NCBI GenBank assembly: GCA_002305715.1
Contig: DBQD01000069.1
Location: 1 to 44,327, forward strand
From: Proteiniphilum sp. UBA1403
GTDB taxonomy: Bacteria; Bacteroidota; Bacteroidia; Bacteroidales; Dysgonomonadaceae
Reading direction: 5' to 3'
Length of the DNA stretch: 44,327 nucleotides
The notes beneath the pieces are model-generated. The model had not been told where the DNA came from and did no database searches. It saw only the letters and a program-made list of their open reading frames with translations. Positions 32,100 to 41,270 of the stretch are shown one piece after another. The first letter of the stretch is position 1. Each line of letters opens with the position of its first letter. The position numbers were made by a program, and so were the translations under genes.

Positions 32100-32618
32100 T
32101 TAACTTTCAGATGATGAGCTAATTGGAGTGTATGTTCTTTGTGCAAGCTCCTTGTCCATGGTGTAGATACCAAAGCCGTTTCCACCAATTAACTTGAGGC
32201 TGTCAATCATACCTTGAGCTGTTTCTTCTTCTTCAACTTGTTCGCTAACAAACCACTGCAACATGTTTTCAGTTGCATAGTCGTTCTCCTTGCGAGCAAT
32301 TGATACCAAGTTGTTGATAAGCGATGTAACTACTCGTTCATGATTAAGAGTAACCTCAAAAGCTTGTAACAAAGATTCCCATGAGGTGTCAACCTTTTCA
32401 ATGGGTTTTAATTCCACTTTATTGCCTTTTGAAATCAGGTAGTTCATGAATTTCATAGCATGGTCCTGTTCTTCCTGAAATTGTACCTTAAACCAGTTGG
32501 CAAATCCTGGCAATCCTTCATGTGCAAAATGAGTAGACATGGATAGGTACAGATAAGCCGACCAAAATTCGGCATTAATCTGCTTGTTAATAGCAGCTTC
32601 TAATTCTTTACTTAACAT
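32100..32618 (-). CDS. ftnA: Ferritin
   Basis: Iron-storage protein of 172 residues with a four-helix ferroxidase core: NAEFWSAYLYLSMSTHFAHEGLPGFANWF, then QFQEEQDHAMKFMNYL and LQWFVSEQVEEEETAQ, which carry the Glu and His iron ligands. It has no heme-binding Met pattern, so it is an FtnA-type rather than a bacterioferritin. It heads a two-gene unit with the TraB/GumN lipoprotein. Regulation by iron or oxidative stress is likely from the family, but no operator was recognised. Confidence 0.95.
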   Translation of the reverse strand: MLSKELEAAINKQINAEFWSAYLYLSMSTHFAHEGLPGFANWFKVQFQEEQDHAMKFMNYLISKGNKVELKPIEKVDTSWESLLQAFEVTLNHERVVTSLINNLVSIARKENDYATENMLQWFVSEQVEEEETAQGMIDSLKLIGGNGFGIYTMDKELAQRTYTPISSSSES

Positions 32619-32689
32619 AGTTGTATCAGTTTTTATGTATTAAATATGAACTAATAATATCTAACGTTATCAATTCGAAAATGTTTTTG

Positions 32690-32723
32690 CAAAGATAGGA
32701 ATACTTTTTTCTCCATATTCAAA
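32690..32723 (-). promoter_or_regulatory. Promoter for ferritin
   Basis: Minus-strand TTTG (32720-32723), 22 bases, then TATCTTTG (32690-32697). The spacer is slightly long. The leader would be about 65 bases before the ATG at 32618. Confidence 0.45.
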
Positions 32724-32759
32724 AAAAATGTCTTCTCTCCGACTATTTAAATAAATTGT

Positions 32760-32767
32760 TATCTTTG
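32760..32767 (+). promoter_or_regulatory. -7 promoter element for serine palmitoyltransferase
   Basis: TATCTTTG, a perfect TAnnTTTG. The transcript start near 32774 gives a leader of about 68 bases. It points away from the ferritin promoter, leaving about 36 bases between the two sites. Confidence 0.45.
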
Positions 32768-32841
32768 TACATTGTTTCCTAGAGATTTTGATCCTTCTAC
32801 ACCAACATAGGAAGAAGTTAGTTTTTATAAATTTTCTTTAG

Positions 32842-34032
32842 ATGAATCTTTTAAAAGAAAAAATGATGAAATATGATGCACCGCAGCGAGCAAAGGCTGC
32901 TGGCATCTACCCCTACTTCCGCGCAATTGAGAGCGATCAGGATACAGAAGTACTCATCAATGGCAAGAAAGTACTCATGTTTGGCTCCAATGCTTATCTG
33001 GGGCTGACAAACCATCCTAAGGTAAAAGAGGCTGCCATGGCTGCTACAAATAAGTATGGAACGGGGATGGCTGGATCACGCTTCCTGAATGGTACACTCG
33101 ATATCCACTTGGAGCTTGAAAAGAAACTGGCTAACTTCATGAACAAGGATGAAGCAATTGTGTTTTCAACTGGTTTCACGGTCAATGAAGGGGTGTTGGG
33201 ATGTCTCACAGGAAGAGATGAATATATCATCTGGGATGAAAGAGATCATGCTTCCATCATTGAGGGAATTCGAACTTCTTTCTCTACAAAATTTAAGTTT
33301 CGACACAACGATATGGCCTCTCTGGAGAAACAACTTAAACGTTGTGATCCAAGAAAGGTGAAACTTATTGTTGTGGACGGTGTCTTCAGTATGGAGGGCG
33401 ATTTGGCAAACCTGCCGGAGATTGTGAAACTGGCTCGAAAATACAACGCCAATATTATGGTCGACGAAGCACATAGCTTGGGTGTGCTCGGAAAGAAATA
33501 TAGCGGACGTGGTGTCTGTGACCATTTTGGGTTACTAGATGATGTGGATCTGGTGATGGGTACGTTTAGTAAATCGCTCGCTTCAATTGGTGGTTTTGTG
33601 GCAGGGTCGTTTCCAGTGATAAACTACCTGAGACACAATGCTAGAACTAATATTTTCAGCGCGAGTATTACACCGGCTGCAACAGCGGCTGCTTCAGCTG
33701 CACTCGATATACTAAAAGCAGAACCGGAAAGAGTAAAGCGTTTGTGGGAGTTGACAGACTATGCCATTAACCAGTTTAGGGATAGAGGGTTCGAGTTGGG
33801 TCCCACGTCTACGCCTATTCTGCCTCTTTATGTGAGAGACAACGATAAAACATTTTTAATTACCAAAATACTTTTTGAAGAGGGAATTTTCGTCAATCCC
33901 GTCGTTCCTCCAGCTGTAGCGCCCAATGATACATTGATCCGTTACTCCTTGATGGCAACACATACGTATGAGCAAATTGACCGTTCCATTGAATGCATTC
34001 ACGCTGTATTCAAGAAGTTGGGAGTGCTCTAA
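32842..34032 (+). CDS. spt: Serine palmitoyltransferase (alpha-oxoamine synthase family)
   Basis: PLP enzyme of 396 residues that joins an acyl-CoA to an amino acid. The lead sequence AAGIYPYFRAIESDQDTEV and GSNAYLGLTNHPKVKEAA are like the Bacteroides serine palmitoyltransferases, which make the 3-ketosphinganine first intermediate of sphingolipids. Other motifs are GSRFLNGTLDIHLELE, DHASIIEG, the MVDEAHSLG strand and the PLP lysine Lys244 in GTFSKSLASIGG. Glycine acetyltransferase (Kbl) and BioF are close relatives; the lead sequence favours Spt. Later sphingolipid genes are not in the window. A repeat block follows. Confidence 0.85.
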   Translation: MNLLKEKMMKYDAPQRAKAAGIYPYFRAIESDQDTEVLINGKKVLMFGSNAYLGLTNHPKVKEAAMAATNKYGTGMAGSRFLNGTLDIHLELEKKLANFMNKDEAIVFSTGFTVNEGVLGCLTGRDEYIIWDERDHASIIEGIRTSFSTKFKFRHNDMASLEKQLKRCDPRKVKLIVVDGVFSMEGDLANLPEIVKLARKYNANIMVDEAHSLGVLGKKYSGRGVCDHFGLLDDVDLVMGTFSKSLASIGGFVAGSFPVINYLRHNARTNIFSASITPAATAAASAALDILKAEPERVKRLWELTDYAINQFRDRGFELGPTSTPILPLYVRDNDKTFLITKILFEEGIFVNPVVPPAVAPNDTLIRYSLMATHTYEQIDRSIECIHAVFKKLGVL

Positions 34033-34064
34033 ATATCAAATCATTCTTCTTTTTTCAATATGTA

Positions 34065-34152
34065 TTCGTTTGTAAACTGATTGTTATTCGTTTACAAACG
34101 GAATACCTTTCGTTTGCAAACTGATTGCTTTTCGTTTTTAGGTGTAATACTT
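34065..34152. repeat. Four 22-bp direct repeats arranged as a 44-bp duplication
   Basis: Units start TTCGTTT at 34065, 34087, 34109 and 34131, exactly 22 bases apart. Units 1 and 3 share the tail AAACTGATTG; units 2 and 4 share a tail like GAATAC/TAATAC, so the block is a 44-bp unit copied once. Units 1 to 3 hold near-palindromes (GTTTGTAAAC, GTTTACAAAC, GTTTGCAAAC); unit 4 is degenerate. It lies 33 bases after spt and about 140 before the next gene. A regulator array is one reading. Confidence 0.75.
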
Positions 34153-34289
34153 TTTGCATTCAAAACAGAATTTAAGAAAATCTCTCTTTTTGCCAATAGT
34201 TAAAAATTATTTCCATTAGGCTTTAAACTATTTCACATTTGCTGCTGTTATAACGAAACCATAACATTTAATTCAAAAAATGCAGCAAA

Positions 34290-35306
34290 ATGAAACTAGA
34301 AACCTCCTACCTGGGTATTCAACTCAGTAGCCCTGTTATCTTGGGTGCATCTGATCTTACCTCCGACTCCAATATGCTGAAGAAAGCAGAAGAACAGGGA
34401 GTGGGGGCTGTTGTATACAAAACCCTCTTTGAGGAACAGGTGCAAATAGAAAGTTACCTTCACGATGAAAAGGTTAATCAGTATAACGATATACATGCGG
34501 AGATGGTTACTCTTCACCCTGATGTGGACCGTTCTGATATTGAATATTTTCTGGTGCAACTACGAAAAGTAAAGGAGAGTCTTTCCATTCCCGTTATTGC
34601 AAGCCTTAATTGTGTGAATGAATCAAGTTGGATAAATTATGCTAAATTGATTGAGGAAACTGGTGTGGATGGCATCGAATTGAATCTTTATCAAATACCT
34701 GTACAATTCGATTTAGATGCTGCTTCAATTGAACAACGTCAACTTAATACTGTTGCAGCCATTAAAAAACAGCTGTCAATTCCTGTAAGTGTAAAGCTGA
34801 GCTCTGACTATACAAATATCTTGCATTTTGCAAAACGACTCGATGATACGGGGGTAAATGGATTAGTCCTATTCAATGCTTTCTTTCAACCGGACGTTGA
34901 TGTCTGGAAAGAGAGTCACAGAAAGGCATTTAACCTCAGTCCCAAAGGTGATTACAAGGAATCACTCCGTTATGCAGGGATGCTGTATGGAAGGATTAAT
35001 GCCGATCTATGCAGTAGTCGTGGTGTATATAATGGAGATGATGTGATTAAACTACTATTAACAGGCTCTTCCTGCGTACAAGTTGTCAGCGCTGTATACC
35101 GTCATGGATTGGAACGTATTGGGGAAATAAACCGGGAAATTGCCAACTGGATGCAACGCAAAGGTTATGAGAGTATCGATCAGTTCAGGGGTAAACTGTC
35201 CGACTTTTCTCTTAACAAAAACAATACACTGCTTATTTACAAAAGGGCACAATATATAGATACTTTATTGCACTCCGATAAACTACTAAATAATCTGGAG
35301 TGGTAG
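34290..35306 (+). CDS. Dihydroorotate dehydrogenase-like flavoprotein
   Basis: A 338-residue TIM-barrel protein of the dihydroorotate dehydrogenase superfamily. It begins KLETSYLGIQLSSPVILGASDLTSD and has VIASLNCVNESSWINYAKLIEETGVDGIELNL and PVSVKLSSDYTN, where FMN phosphate and isoalloxazine contacts lie. The orotate-binding MGLPN-like loop and the clear NxPC stretch of true PyrD enzymes are not visible, and the equivalent second loop reads LVLFNAFFQPDVDV. It therefore probably acts on another substrate. No pyrimidine gene adjoins it. It is alone, between the repeat block and a strong terminator. Confidence 0.8.
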   Translation: MKLETSYLGIQLSSPVILGASDLTSDSNMLKKAEEQGVGAVVYKTLFEEQVQIESYLHDEKVNQYNDIHAEMVTLHPDVDRSDIEYFLVQLRKVKESLSIPVIASLNCVNESSWINYAKLIEETGVDGIELNLYQIPVQFDLDAASIEQRQLNTVAAIKKQLSIPVSVKLSSDYTNILHFAKRLDDTGVNGLVLFNAFFQPDVDVWKESHRKAFNLSPKGDYKESLRYAGMLYGRINADLCSSRGVYNGDDVIKLLLTGSSCVQVVSAVYRHGLERIGEINREIANWMQRKGYESIDQFRGKLSDFSLNKNNTLLIYKRAQYIDTLLHSDKLLNNLEW

Positions 35307-35346
35307 GGAAGGATATAATCCAACTCAATTGGTGCAATAATAAATA

Positions 35347-35386
35347 AAAGCCGCCTCAATATGCATTGAGGCGGCTTTCTATTTTA
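35347..35386. terminator. Strong bidirectional terminator
   Basis: AAAGCCGCCTCAAT (35347-35360) pairs perfectly with ATTGAGGCGGCTTT (35365-35378) around ATGC, followed by a T-rich run. It lies between the convergent DHOD-like gene and susD. Confidence 0.85.
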
Positions 35387-35412
35387 ATTATCAGTATTTC
35401 CTGTAAAGGATA

Positions 35413-37302
35413 TTAATTTGGTCCTTGACCGAACTGAGGTGCATTAACGTCTTGCCATACTCTTTCAGAGTTAAGTAGAGCGCCATCTTGTCCAGTTCCA
35501 GGTGTAAATCCTTGCGATTTGTATGCGTCGATAAGGATTTGATACATCAGATCAGTTGGTGAGGGAGCACCTACTTCAAATCTTCTTGGGATAGCGCTGT
35601 TTGCAACTTCTGGAGAGAAGTTTTGCCATGCAATCAGGGAAGATCCTTCTTTAGGAATACCCGAACGACGTACTGTTACAAACTGATCATTTGGATACAT
35701 GGTGAAATGTATCAGCTGCTGAATATACACCTTTTCAAGGTCAAGTGCAGCATTACCGGTCAATTGGTAGTCTGGGTTTGCTACCATAGCGTCAATTTCA
35801 CCAGCTTTCAAATCAATCACTTCTTCAAATGGATCATAGTCGTAAGTCTTACCGTAGTAAGGAATCTTGTTAAGTGCAGCCAAGCGGTTGTATTCTTCAA
35901 CAGATGCTTTGATAGCTTTGTTGAAGTATTCTTGTGCAGTTTTTGGAAGTGAAGCTCCCAGTAACTTAAACTCAGCCAGGTAGAGATTCACTTCAGCAGT
36001 AGACATATACATTCCATACCATGGATTGTCGTCCAGATCCTGGATAACAGGTCCACCGGGAAGGGTTGGAAGTGTAAAGTCGTAACGACCGATAACCATT
36101 TCTTGGTTGAAACCAGAGAAGGGAACATAGGTCTTTTCAGCATCGCCAATTTTCAATCTTGAACGGTTGCTGTAATCGAAGTAGTCGCCATACAGTAAGT
36201 TGTTTTGGCCAGCATTCATCTCAACCGGTAATCCATAGTAACGTACCCATGGTTCACCTAAACCTTTCCAAGAAACGAACTTCTTAACACCATTCTCTTC
36301 TGTGTAGGTTACATTATCTAGGATAAATTTAGGAATATCTTTACCTTGATCGAAGAAACCTTGAACGATTCTAGAGTTCCAAGCATTTTTCCTGTAGAAG
36401 AAGCGAACGCGTGGGTCTTGGTTCTTCAACATGAAGTTGACAACACGCTGGCTAGAAGCTGTTGATTCGAGGAATCCTTGGTTCCAGTGGTAAACTTTAT
36501 CACCGTCACCACCAGTAATGGAAGATGCTTTGTTGAAGAGGAAATCATCGCTACTTCCGTCGATTACTCCTGCAGGGTTACTTGCTACTTCAGAAGCGAT
36601 TGCAAGAGCTTTCGATCTGTCTTGAGAAATCAAACGGGCAGCTATTTTCAATTTTAGTGAGTTAGCCAATTTAGCCCATTTCGCTGCATCTCCACGATAA
36701 ATTACATCCTGGTTGTTCGGGAAAGTCTGGTTCGTTGATGTAGTAAGGGTATTAACAGCATTGTCCAGTGTCTCTAACCACAAGCTGTAAAGATCGGAAA
36801 TCTTGTCGTATTTAGGAGTGAGGGTACCACCATAGCGTGCCTTTGCAGCTTCCGTAAATGGGCGGTCACCATACATATCACTGTCAAAAATACCCAGATA
36901 AACGGTAAGAACATCCACACAAGCAGCGATGTTAGCGAATTTTGCAGCCTCTTCTTCTTTCATGTTGGAGCGCACATATTCGATATCACGAGCATATTTC
37001 AATACGTTGATATACTGACTACCTTGATCGCCAGTGGCTGTAGTCTGTGTATAAGAAGGGGTGAAGCCACCGGTAGGTACGCCCATCTGTCCCCATTTAA
37101 GGGTCATTGGTGCATTGTAAAACCAGAGAAGGTATCCGCTTGGTTCGAAGTTGATTACAGCCTGAGCAAAGAGATAAGAGATATTTGCATCAGTCACCTG
37201 AGAAGGGTTGGAATTGATCTTCGCCATTTCGTCACTACAACTGCTCGCGAAGAGGAGCAACCCACTTAGGAAAATCGTTACGAGATATGTTATTTTTTTC
37301 AT
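35413..37302 (-). CDS. SusD/RagB-family outer-membrane lipoprotein
   Basis: Surface-exposed nutrient-binding lipoprotein that forms the lid of the SusC transporter. Its 629 residues start with a signal peptide and lipobox (LLFASSC), followed by SDEM, a mildly acidic start fitting surface export. The body begins MAKINSNPSQVTDANISYLFAQAVINF and has helical repeats (YGDRPFTEAAKARYGGTLTPKYD, AKWAKLANSLKLKIAARLI), typical of the SusD-like_2 group. That group differs from classic SusD and includes peptide- as well as glycan-linked systems. It follows susC by 28 bases. No glycoside hydrolase is nearby. Confidence 0.93.
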   Translation of the reverse strand: MKKITYLVTIFLSGLLLFASSCSDEMAKINSNPSQVTDANISYLFAQAVINFEPSGYLLWFYNAPMTLKWGQMGVPTGGFTPSYTQTTATGDQGSQYINVLKYARDIEYVRSNMKEEEAAKFANIAACVDVLTVYLGIFDSDMYGDRPFTEAAKARYGGTLTPKYDKISDLYSLWLETLDNAVNTLTTSTNQTFPNNQDVIYRGDAAKWAKLANSLKLKIAARLISQDRSKALAIASEVASNPAGVIDGSSDDFLFNKASSITGGDGDKVYHWNQGFLESTASSQRVVNFMLKNQDPRVRFFYRKNAWNSRIVQGFFDQGKDIPKFILDNVTYTEENGVKKFVSWKGLGEPWVRYYGLPVEMNAGQNNLLYGDYFDYSNRSRLKIGDAEKTYVPFSGFNQEMVIGRYDFTLPTLPGGPVIQDLDDNPWYGMYMSTAEVNLYLAEFKLLGASLPKTAQEYFNKAIKASVEEYNRLAALNKIPYYGKTYDYDPFEEVIDLKAGEIDAMVANPDYQLTGNAALDLEKVYIQQLIHFTMYPNDQFVTVRRSGIPKEGSSLIAWQNFSPEVANSAIPRRFEVGAPSPTDLMYQILIDAYKSQGFTPGTGQDGALLNSERVWQDVNAPQFGQGPN

Positions 37303-37330
37303 TGTTTTCTTTCAATTAAAATTTCAACAA

Positions 37331-40300
37331 TTAAAATCCAATGTTTACAGTAAGCATATAGTTGGCTGTAAACGGAGAGAAGGTGCGCACACGGAACTCA
37401 GAAACAGAGGTACCGCGTACCGATTCTGGATTCTCGCCGTTAGGCATGTTGTTGAGCAGATAACCCAAGTTGCGACCAGTAAGAGAAAGGTTCAAGTGGG
37501 TTGCTCCAATACGTTTAGCAACATTTTGAGGAACAATATAGCTGAGTGTTACCTCGCGCAAAGCGATGTAGTTCAGTTCTGACACCCAGCTGTCGTTTAC
37601 AACACCTTGACCCCAACTGTTCGTATAGTAGTGCCATGTAGAGGCATGTGTTGGTTCAATAAGACCTCTATTGTACAGACTTTCGTATGTTTCGCCGCCT
37701 GCAGCAACGGTGTATGTTGTTCCGTCTGGCTGTGCGAGGTTGGTGCCTTCTCTGAGAACACCAACTGGTATCAAACCATCGGTATAAGTTTTGTTATCGA
37801 ACTTAGAGGTCCAAGTGATACCACCAAATTCTGGTGCACTATATTTGGTAGATGCTTCTGTGTAACCATATGCTGTACCGTAACGAGATCCGTAAGAAGC
37901 GATGGTTCCACCGAAACGCATATCCATTGATGCACGAAGGTTCCAGTTCTTGTAACGGAGTCCGGTAGCAACAGATCCGAGGAAGTCGGGTACCATTGAT
38001 CCAACAACTTCGGCTTTACCGCTGCGGGCATAGTAAGCGAAGCGATAGTTACTTGACCAGTTCAGGATTGGTAAACCGGTTTTCTCATCGATAGCCATCT
38101 TAGAGTCAGACATCAGAACACCATACGATTCACCAACTTTTGCAACAGAACCAATACGATAGTTACCATAATCTACAGATCCATCCAATAGAATATAGTT
38201 TGCTACGTTTTCGTGCAAAGAGATGATCTTGTTTTCATTCTTGGTATACGTGAAATCGAGTGTCCATTCGAAATCCTTGCTAGTGTATGGAACAGTATTA
38301 ATAGCCAATTCCACACCTTGGTTCTGGATGTTACCAGCGTTCACATACTGATTGCTGATACCTGATACGTAAGGCACTGCAATAGACATGATCTGGTTGT
38401 ATGTGTTCTGTTTGTAGTAAGCCAAGTCAACTCCAATGCGGTTGTTAATAAAGCGCCAGTCGAGACCAACTTCCCATTCTTGTTTGCGTTCTGGTTTTAA
38501 GTTAGCGTCATAAACGGTGCTGGGCAATTCCAAAGAGTACGTTTTACCGTTTGATGTAGTTGAGATACCCATTGAGTAAGCTGTGTTGATGATATAAGGT
38601 TGCGTATCATTACCTACTTGAGCAAACGAACCACGAACCTTCATGAACGATACCCAGTCGGGAAGATCAAGAGTGTTGTGCATCAACCATGATCCAGAAA
38701 CAGATGGGTAAAAGTAAGAGAATGTACCGTGACCATCTGAGTAAACCAATGAAGAAGACCAGTCGTTACGGCCGGTTACATCGAAGAATACTTGATCTGC
38801 CCAGCTAGCACTAAATTGTCCAGCAATTGAGTACATCCGTTTCTCACCACCTACATAGCTGTCATAACCTACATTTTCTTTGGAGTTACCAATAAAATAT
38901 TGGCCTGGTACAATAAGTCCGCCGTTTGTCCATGTACGGCTATATTGTTCACGGTTGTTGTAGTACTCACCACGTAGGAATCCACCCAACGTCCAATCAC
39001 CCATAGTAGCTAATGCATTGAGTGTACTATAGAAGTTAGTCTGTTCTTTATTGTACTGAGAAAGTGAGTAGTAACCACCTTCGTTAGCATAACCGCTACC
39101 TAACTGTTTGTTTTCGTCGCGGGTGAAGTAGTAGTTGTAGTTTCCTTCGGTTGACCAGTTGAGCCAATCTGTCAGTTTCACATTCAATGTCAATCCTGGA
39201 CGTACTGAAGTCTCTTTGCGACGATAGTCGTTTTCATAAATACTCCACCAAAGGCCACGGCCTGGTACAGCTCCATATTCGTCACCATATGATGTGCTGG
39301 CAAGTCCACCATGAGCTCCTTTGTATTTTTTCTTGAAGAAGGTGGGATCATATGCACGTGAAAATGTTCCGTCGATATAATATTCACCAATGTTAGGCTG
39401 TGCATTACGAGGCATTGAGTTTGCGAACGAGAGGGTTGCCTCCAGATTTACACGGCTCGAAATGTCGTGAGTAGCTTTGGTGAGCAATGTGAGACGTTGA
39501 AAATCATTATTAGGTAATGTTCCCTGACTGTAAAGGTAACCAAGTGAAGTATAAACAGTAGTTTTGTCGTTACCTCCACTAATTGCTACGTTTGTGTTGG
39601 TATTGAAACCAAGATCGTACGTGTTCTTAAGGTTGTTCTTCACTGCTTCATAAGGACGATAGCTTCTGTCGTAGTATTCGATGGAGGATCCGTCGAACTT
39701 AGGACCGAATCCCATTCCTTGCCAATCGCCAATTAAGGTGTGTTTCTCTTCTGAGTTGAGCATGAACTGATTTTGGTTGTCGAATCTATAATAAGCGCCG
39801 CTTGGATCGGTAGCTCCGTAATCAACATATCCAGACAAGGCTCCGTCTCCATATACATTCTGCAAACGAGGTTGTTTATAGACGTAATCGGTGCCGACTG
39901 TTTGTGTTACTTCAATTCCCAGTCCTTTACGTGCTTGGCCACTCTTAGTGGTGATCACAACAGCTCCATTAAGACCGCGTGAACCATAAAGTGCAGTTGC
40001 TGCAGCACCTTTCAGTACTGAGACAGTGGCAAAGTCTTGAGGATTAAGGTTTTTCAACTCATTACCATAGTCGTTAGCAGCCTGATCCCAGTCGGCATCA
40101 CCAGATTTGGAGATGGCGTTATCCAGAATCACTCCGTCTACTACATAGATAGGTTGGTTGTTTTTACCCAAAGTTGAGGCACCACGAATAAGTATTTTGG
40201 TTGAACCAAACATACCACCGTCAGATTGAGAAATTTCCACACCTGCTACTTTACCTTGTAGGGCTGCTACAGGATTTATGATGTTGGTGATAAGTTCATC

Positions 40301-40702
40301 TCCTTTCAACTCTTTCATGGCATAACCGAGTGCTTTTTGGTCACGTTTCATACCAAGAGCAGTTACCACCAATTCGTCGAGTAATTCTGCATCGGGACGT
40401 AATACTACATCAATCCGTGAACGTCCCTGTACAGGTACAGTCTGAACGGTCATACCTACGTAACTGAAACGAAGGCTTCCGTCGTTCGGAACATTTGCGA
40501 GCGTGTAATTCCCGTCTATGTCGGTGACCGTGCCACGCGTGGCATCGCCCACTACGATCACAGTTGCACCAATGACCGGCATACCGGTATCATCAGTCAC
40601 CGTCCCATTTACGGTGATTGACTGGGCAAACAGGGAAAAGGTCATCAAGGTCATCAGTGTAAATGCGATGACTCTAAAGCTAAAAAGTTTCGTTCTTTTC
40701 AT
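37331..40702 (-). CDS. SusC/RagA-family TonB-linked outer-membrane transporter
   Basis: TonB-dependent barrel that imports large nutrients together with the SusD lipoprotein. I take the ATG at 40702 (MKRTKLFSFRVIAFTLM, a signal peptide ending at SLFAQS), which gives 1123 residues. Frames reaching 40750 or 40810 would bury the signal peptide. Next come a carboxypeptidase-regulatory-like domain (ITVNGTVTDDTGMPVIGATVIV to FSYVGM), a TonB box region around LDELVVTALGMKRDQKALG, and the plug with IRGASTLGKNNQPIYVVDG. The rest is a 22-strand barrel ending ...NYMLTVNIGF. No anti-sigma/sigma pair or STN domain is visible, so regulation is not by transenvelope signalling encoded here. Confidence 0.95.
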   Translation of the reverse strand: MKRTKLFSFRVIAFTLMTLMTFSLFAQSITVNGTVTDDTGMPVIGATVIVVGDATRGTVTDIDGNYTLANVPNDGSLRFSYVGMTVQTVPVQGRSRIDVVLRPDAELLDELVVTALGMKRDQKALGYAMKELKGDELITNIINPVAALQGKVAGVEISQSDGGMFGSTKILIRGASTLGKNNQPIYVVDGVILDNAISKSGDADWDQAANDYGNELKNLNPQDFATVSVLKGAAATALYGSRGLNGAVVITTKSGQARKGLGIEVTQTVGTDYVYKQPRLQNVYGDGALSGYVDYGATDPSGAYYRFDNQNQFMLNSEEKHTLIGDWQGMGFGPKFDGSSIEYYDRSYRPYEAVKNNLKNTYDLGFNTNTNVAISGGNDKTTVYTSLGYLYSQGTLPNNDFQRLTLLTKATHDISSRVNLEATLSFANSMPRNAQPNIGEYYIDGTFSRAYDPTFFKKKYKGAHGGLASTSYGDEYGAVPGRGLWWSIYENDYRRKETSVRPGLTLNVKLTDWLNWSTEGNYNYYFTRDENKQLGSGYANEGGYYSLSQYNKEQTNFYSTLNALATMGDWTLGGFLRGEYYNNREQYSRTWTNGGLIVPGQYFIGNSKENVGYDSYVGGEKRMYSIAGQFSASWADQVFFDVTGRNDWSSSLVYSDGHGTFSYFYPSVSGSWLMHNTLDLPDWVSFMKVRGSFAQVGNDTQPYIINTAYSMGISTTSNGKTYSLELPSTVYDANLKPERKQEWEVGLDWRFINNRIGVDLAYYKQNTYNQIMSIAVPYVSGISNQYVNAGNIQNQGVELAINTVPYTSKDFEWTLDFTYTKNENKIISLHENVANYILLDGSVDYGNYRIGSVAKVGESYGVLMSDSKMAIDEKTGLPILNWSSNYRFAYYARSGKAEVVGSMVPDFLGSVATGLRYKNWNLRASMDMRFGGTIASYGSRYGTAYGYTEASTKYSAPEFGGITWTSKFDNKTYTDGLIPVGVLREGTNLAQPDGTTYTVAAGGETYESLYNRGLIEPTHASTWHYYTNSWGQGVVNDSWVSELNYIALREVTLSYIVPQNVAKRIGATHLNLSLTGRNLGYLLNNMPNGENPESVRGTSVSEFRVRTFSPFTANYMLTVNIGF

Positions 40703-40921
40703 CTGCGAGGTTTTTTTAATAGAAGTTAAATAAATAGATGTATCTGACATTGTCTTAAGTTTTTTCACTGTAAACGACTTTGCCAAATTCCGTCCAATCC
40801 AATAATGCACAGTCTACGGTGTGCAATCCGCTTTTGATACTGTGTGAAGAGGTTGCCAAACATTCCAATTGTTAGTTATTGTGGTTTTTTTGTTTTAGGA
40901 ACATTTACTGCAATTTGACTG

Positions 40922-40929
40922 CAAATATA
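40922..40929 (-). promoter_or_regulatory. Candidate -7 element for susC-susD
   Basis: Minus-strand TATATTTG matches TAnnTTTG. The start near 40915 would give an unusually long leader of about 210 bases. The -33 site is weak, so confidence is low. Confidence 0.3.
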
Positions 40930-41201
40930 TGATGAATATTTCAGAATAAACATAAAGATTAACGAAAATACAATATCAAAGTATCATTTTATTGAAATGT
41001 ATGAACTGAAGGTGTTTAAAATTGTTTCTCAATTATAGATTTTTTTATTTGTTAGTTGTAAATTGTTATTTAAAAAGAGAACTTTCCAATTGAGGAACAA
41101 GGGGTATTTCTTTAGAAGCACTCATCGGATCGTGCTTAGACTCTTTAATTACAGGGTATTGCAGGATTTTTATCAATGAATTCTAAAAGAGCGATTTAAA
41201 T

Positions 41202-41270
41202 GAACAATAAGAAGGGTAATAAGTAGAACAATAAGAAGATCTTTATGAAGAACGATTAAGAAGAACAATT
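41202..41270 (+). repeat. Degenerate purine-rich direct repeats before the DUF1801 gene
   Basis: GAACAATAAGAAG occurs at 41202-41214 and at 41226-41238, 24 bases apart. It decays into GAACGATTAAGAAG and GAACAAT just before the ATG at 41274. A ribosome-accessible A-rich leader may result, or it may be a slipped-strand artefact. Confidence 0.5.

Noticed and set aside
34065..34152. CRISPR array
   Set aside because: The repeat spacing is only 22 bases with no distinct spacers, and no cas gene is in the window.
40703..40810. Longer SusC N-terminus starting at 40810 or 40750
   Set aside because: It would put more than a dozen residues before a clear signal peptide; the ATG at 40702 fits the export signal.
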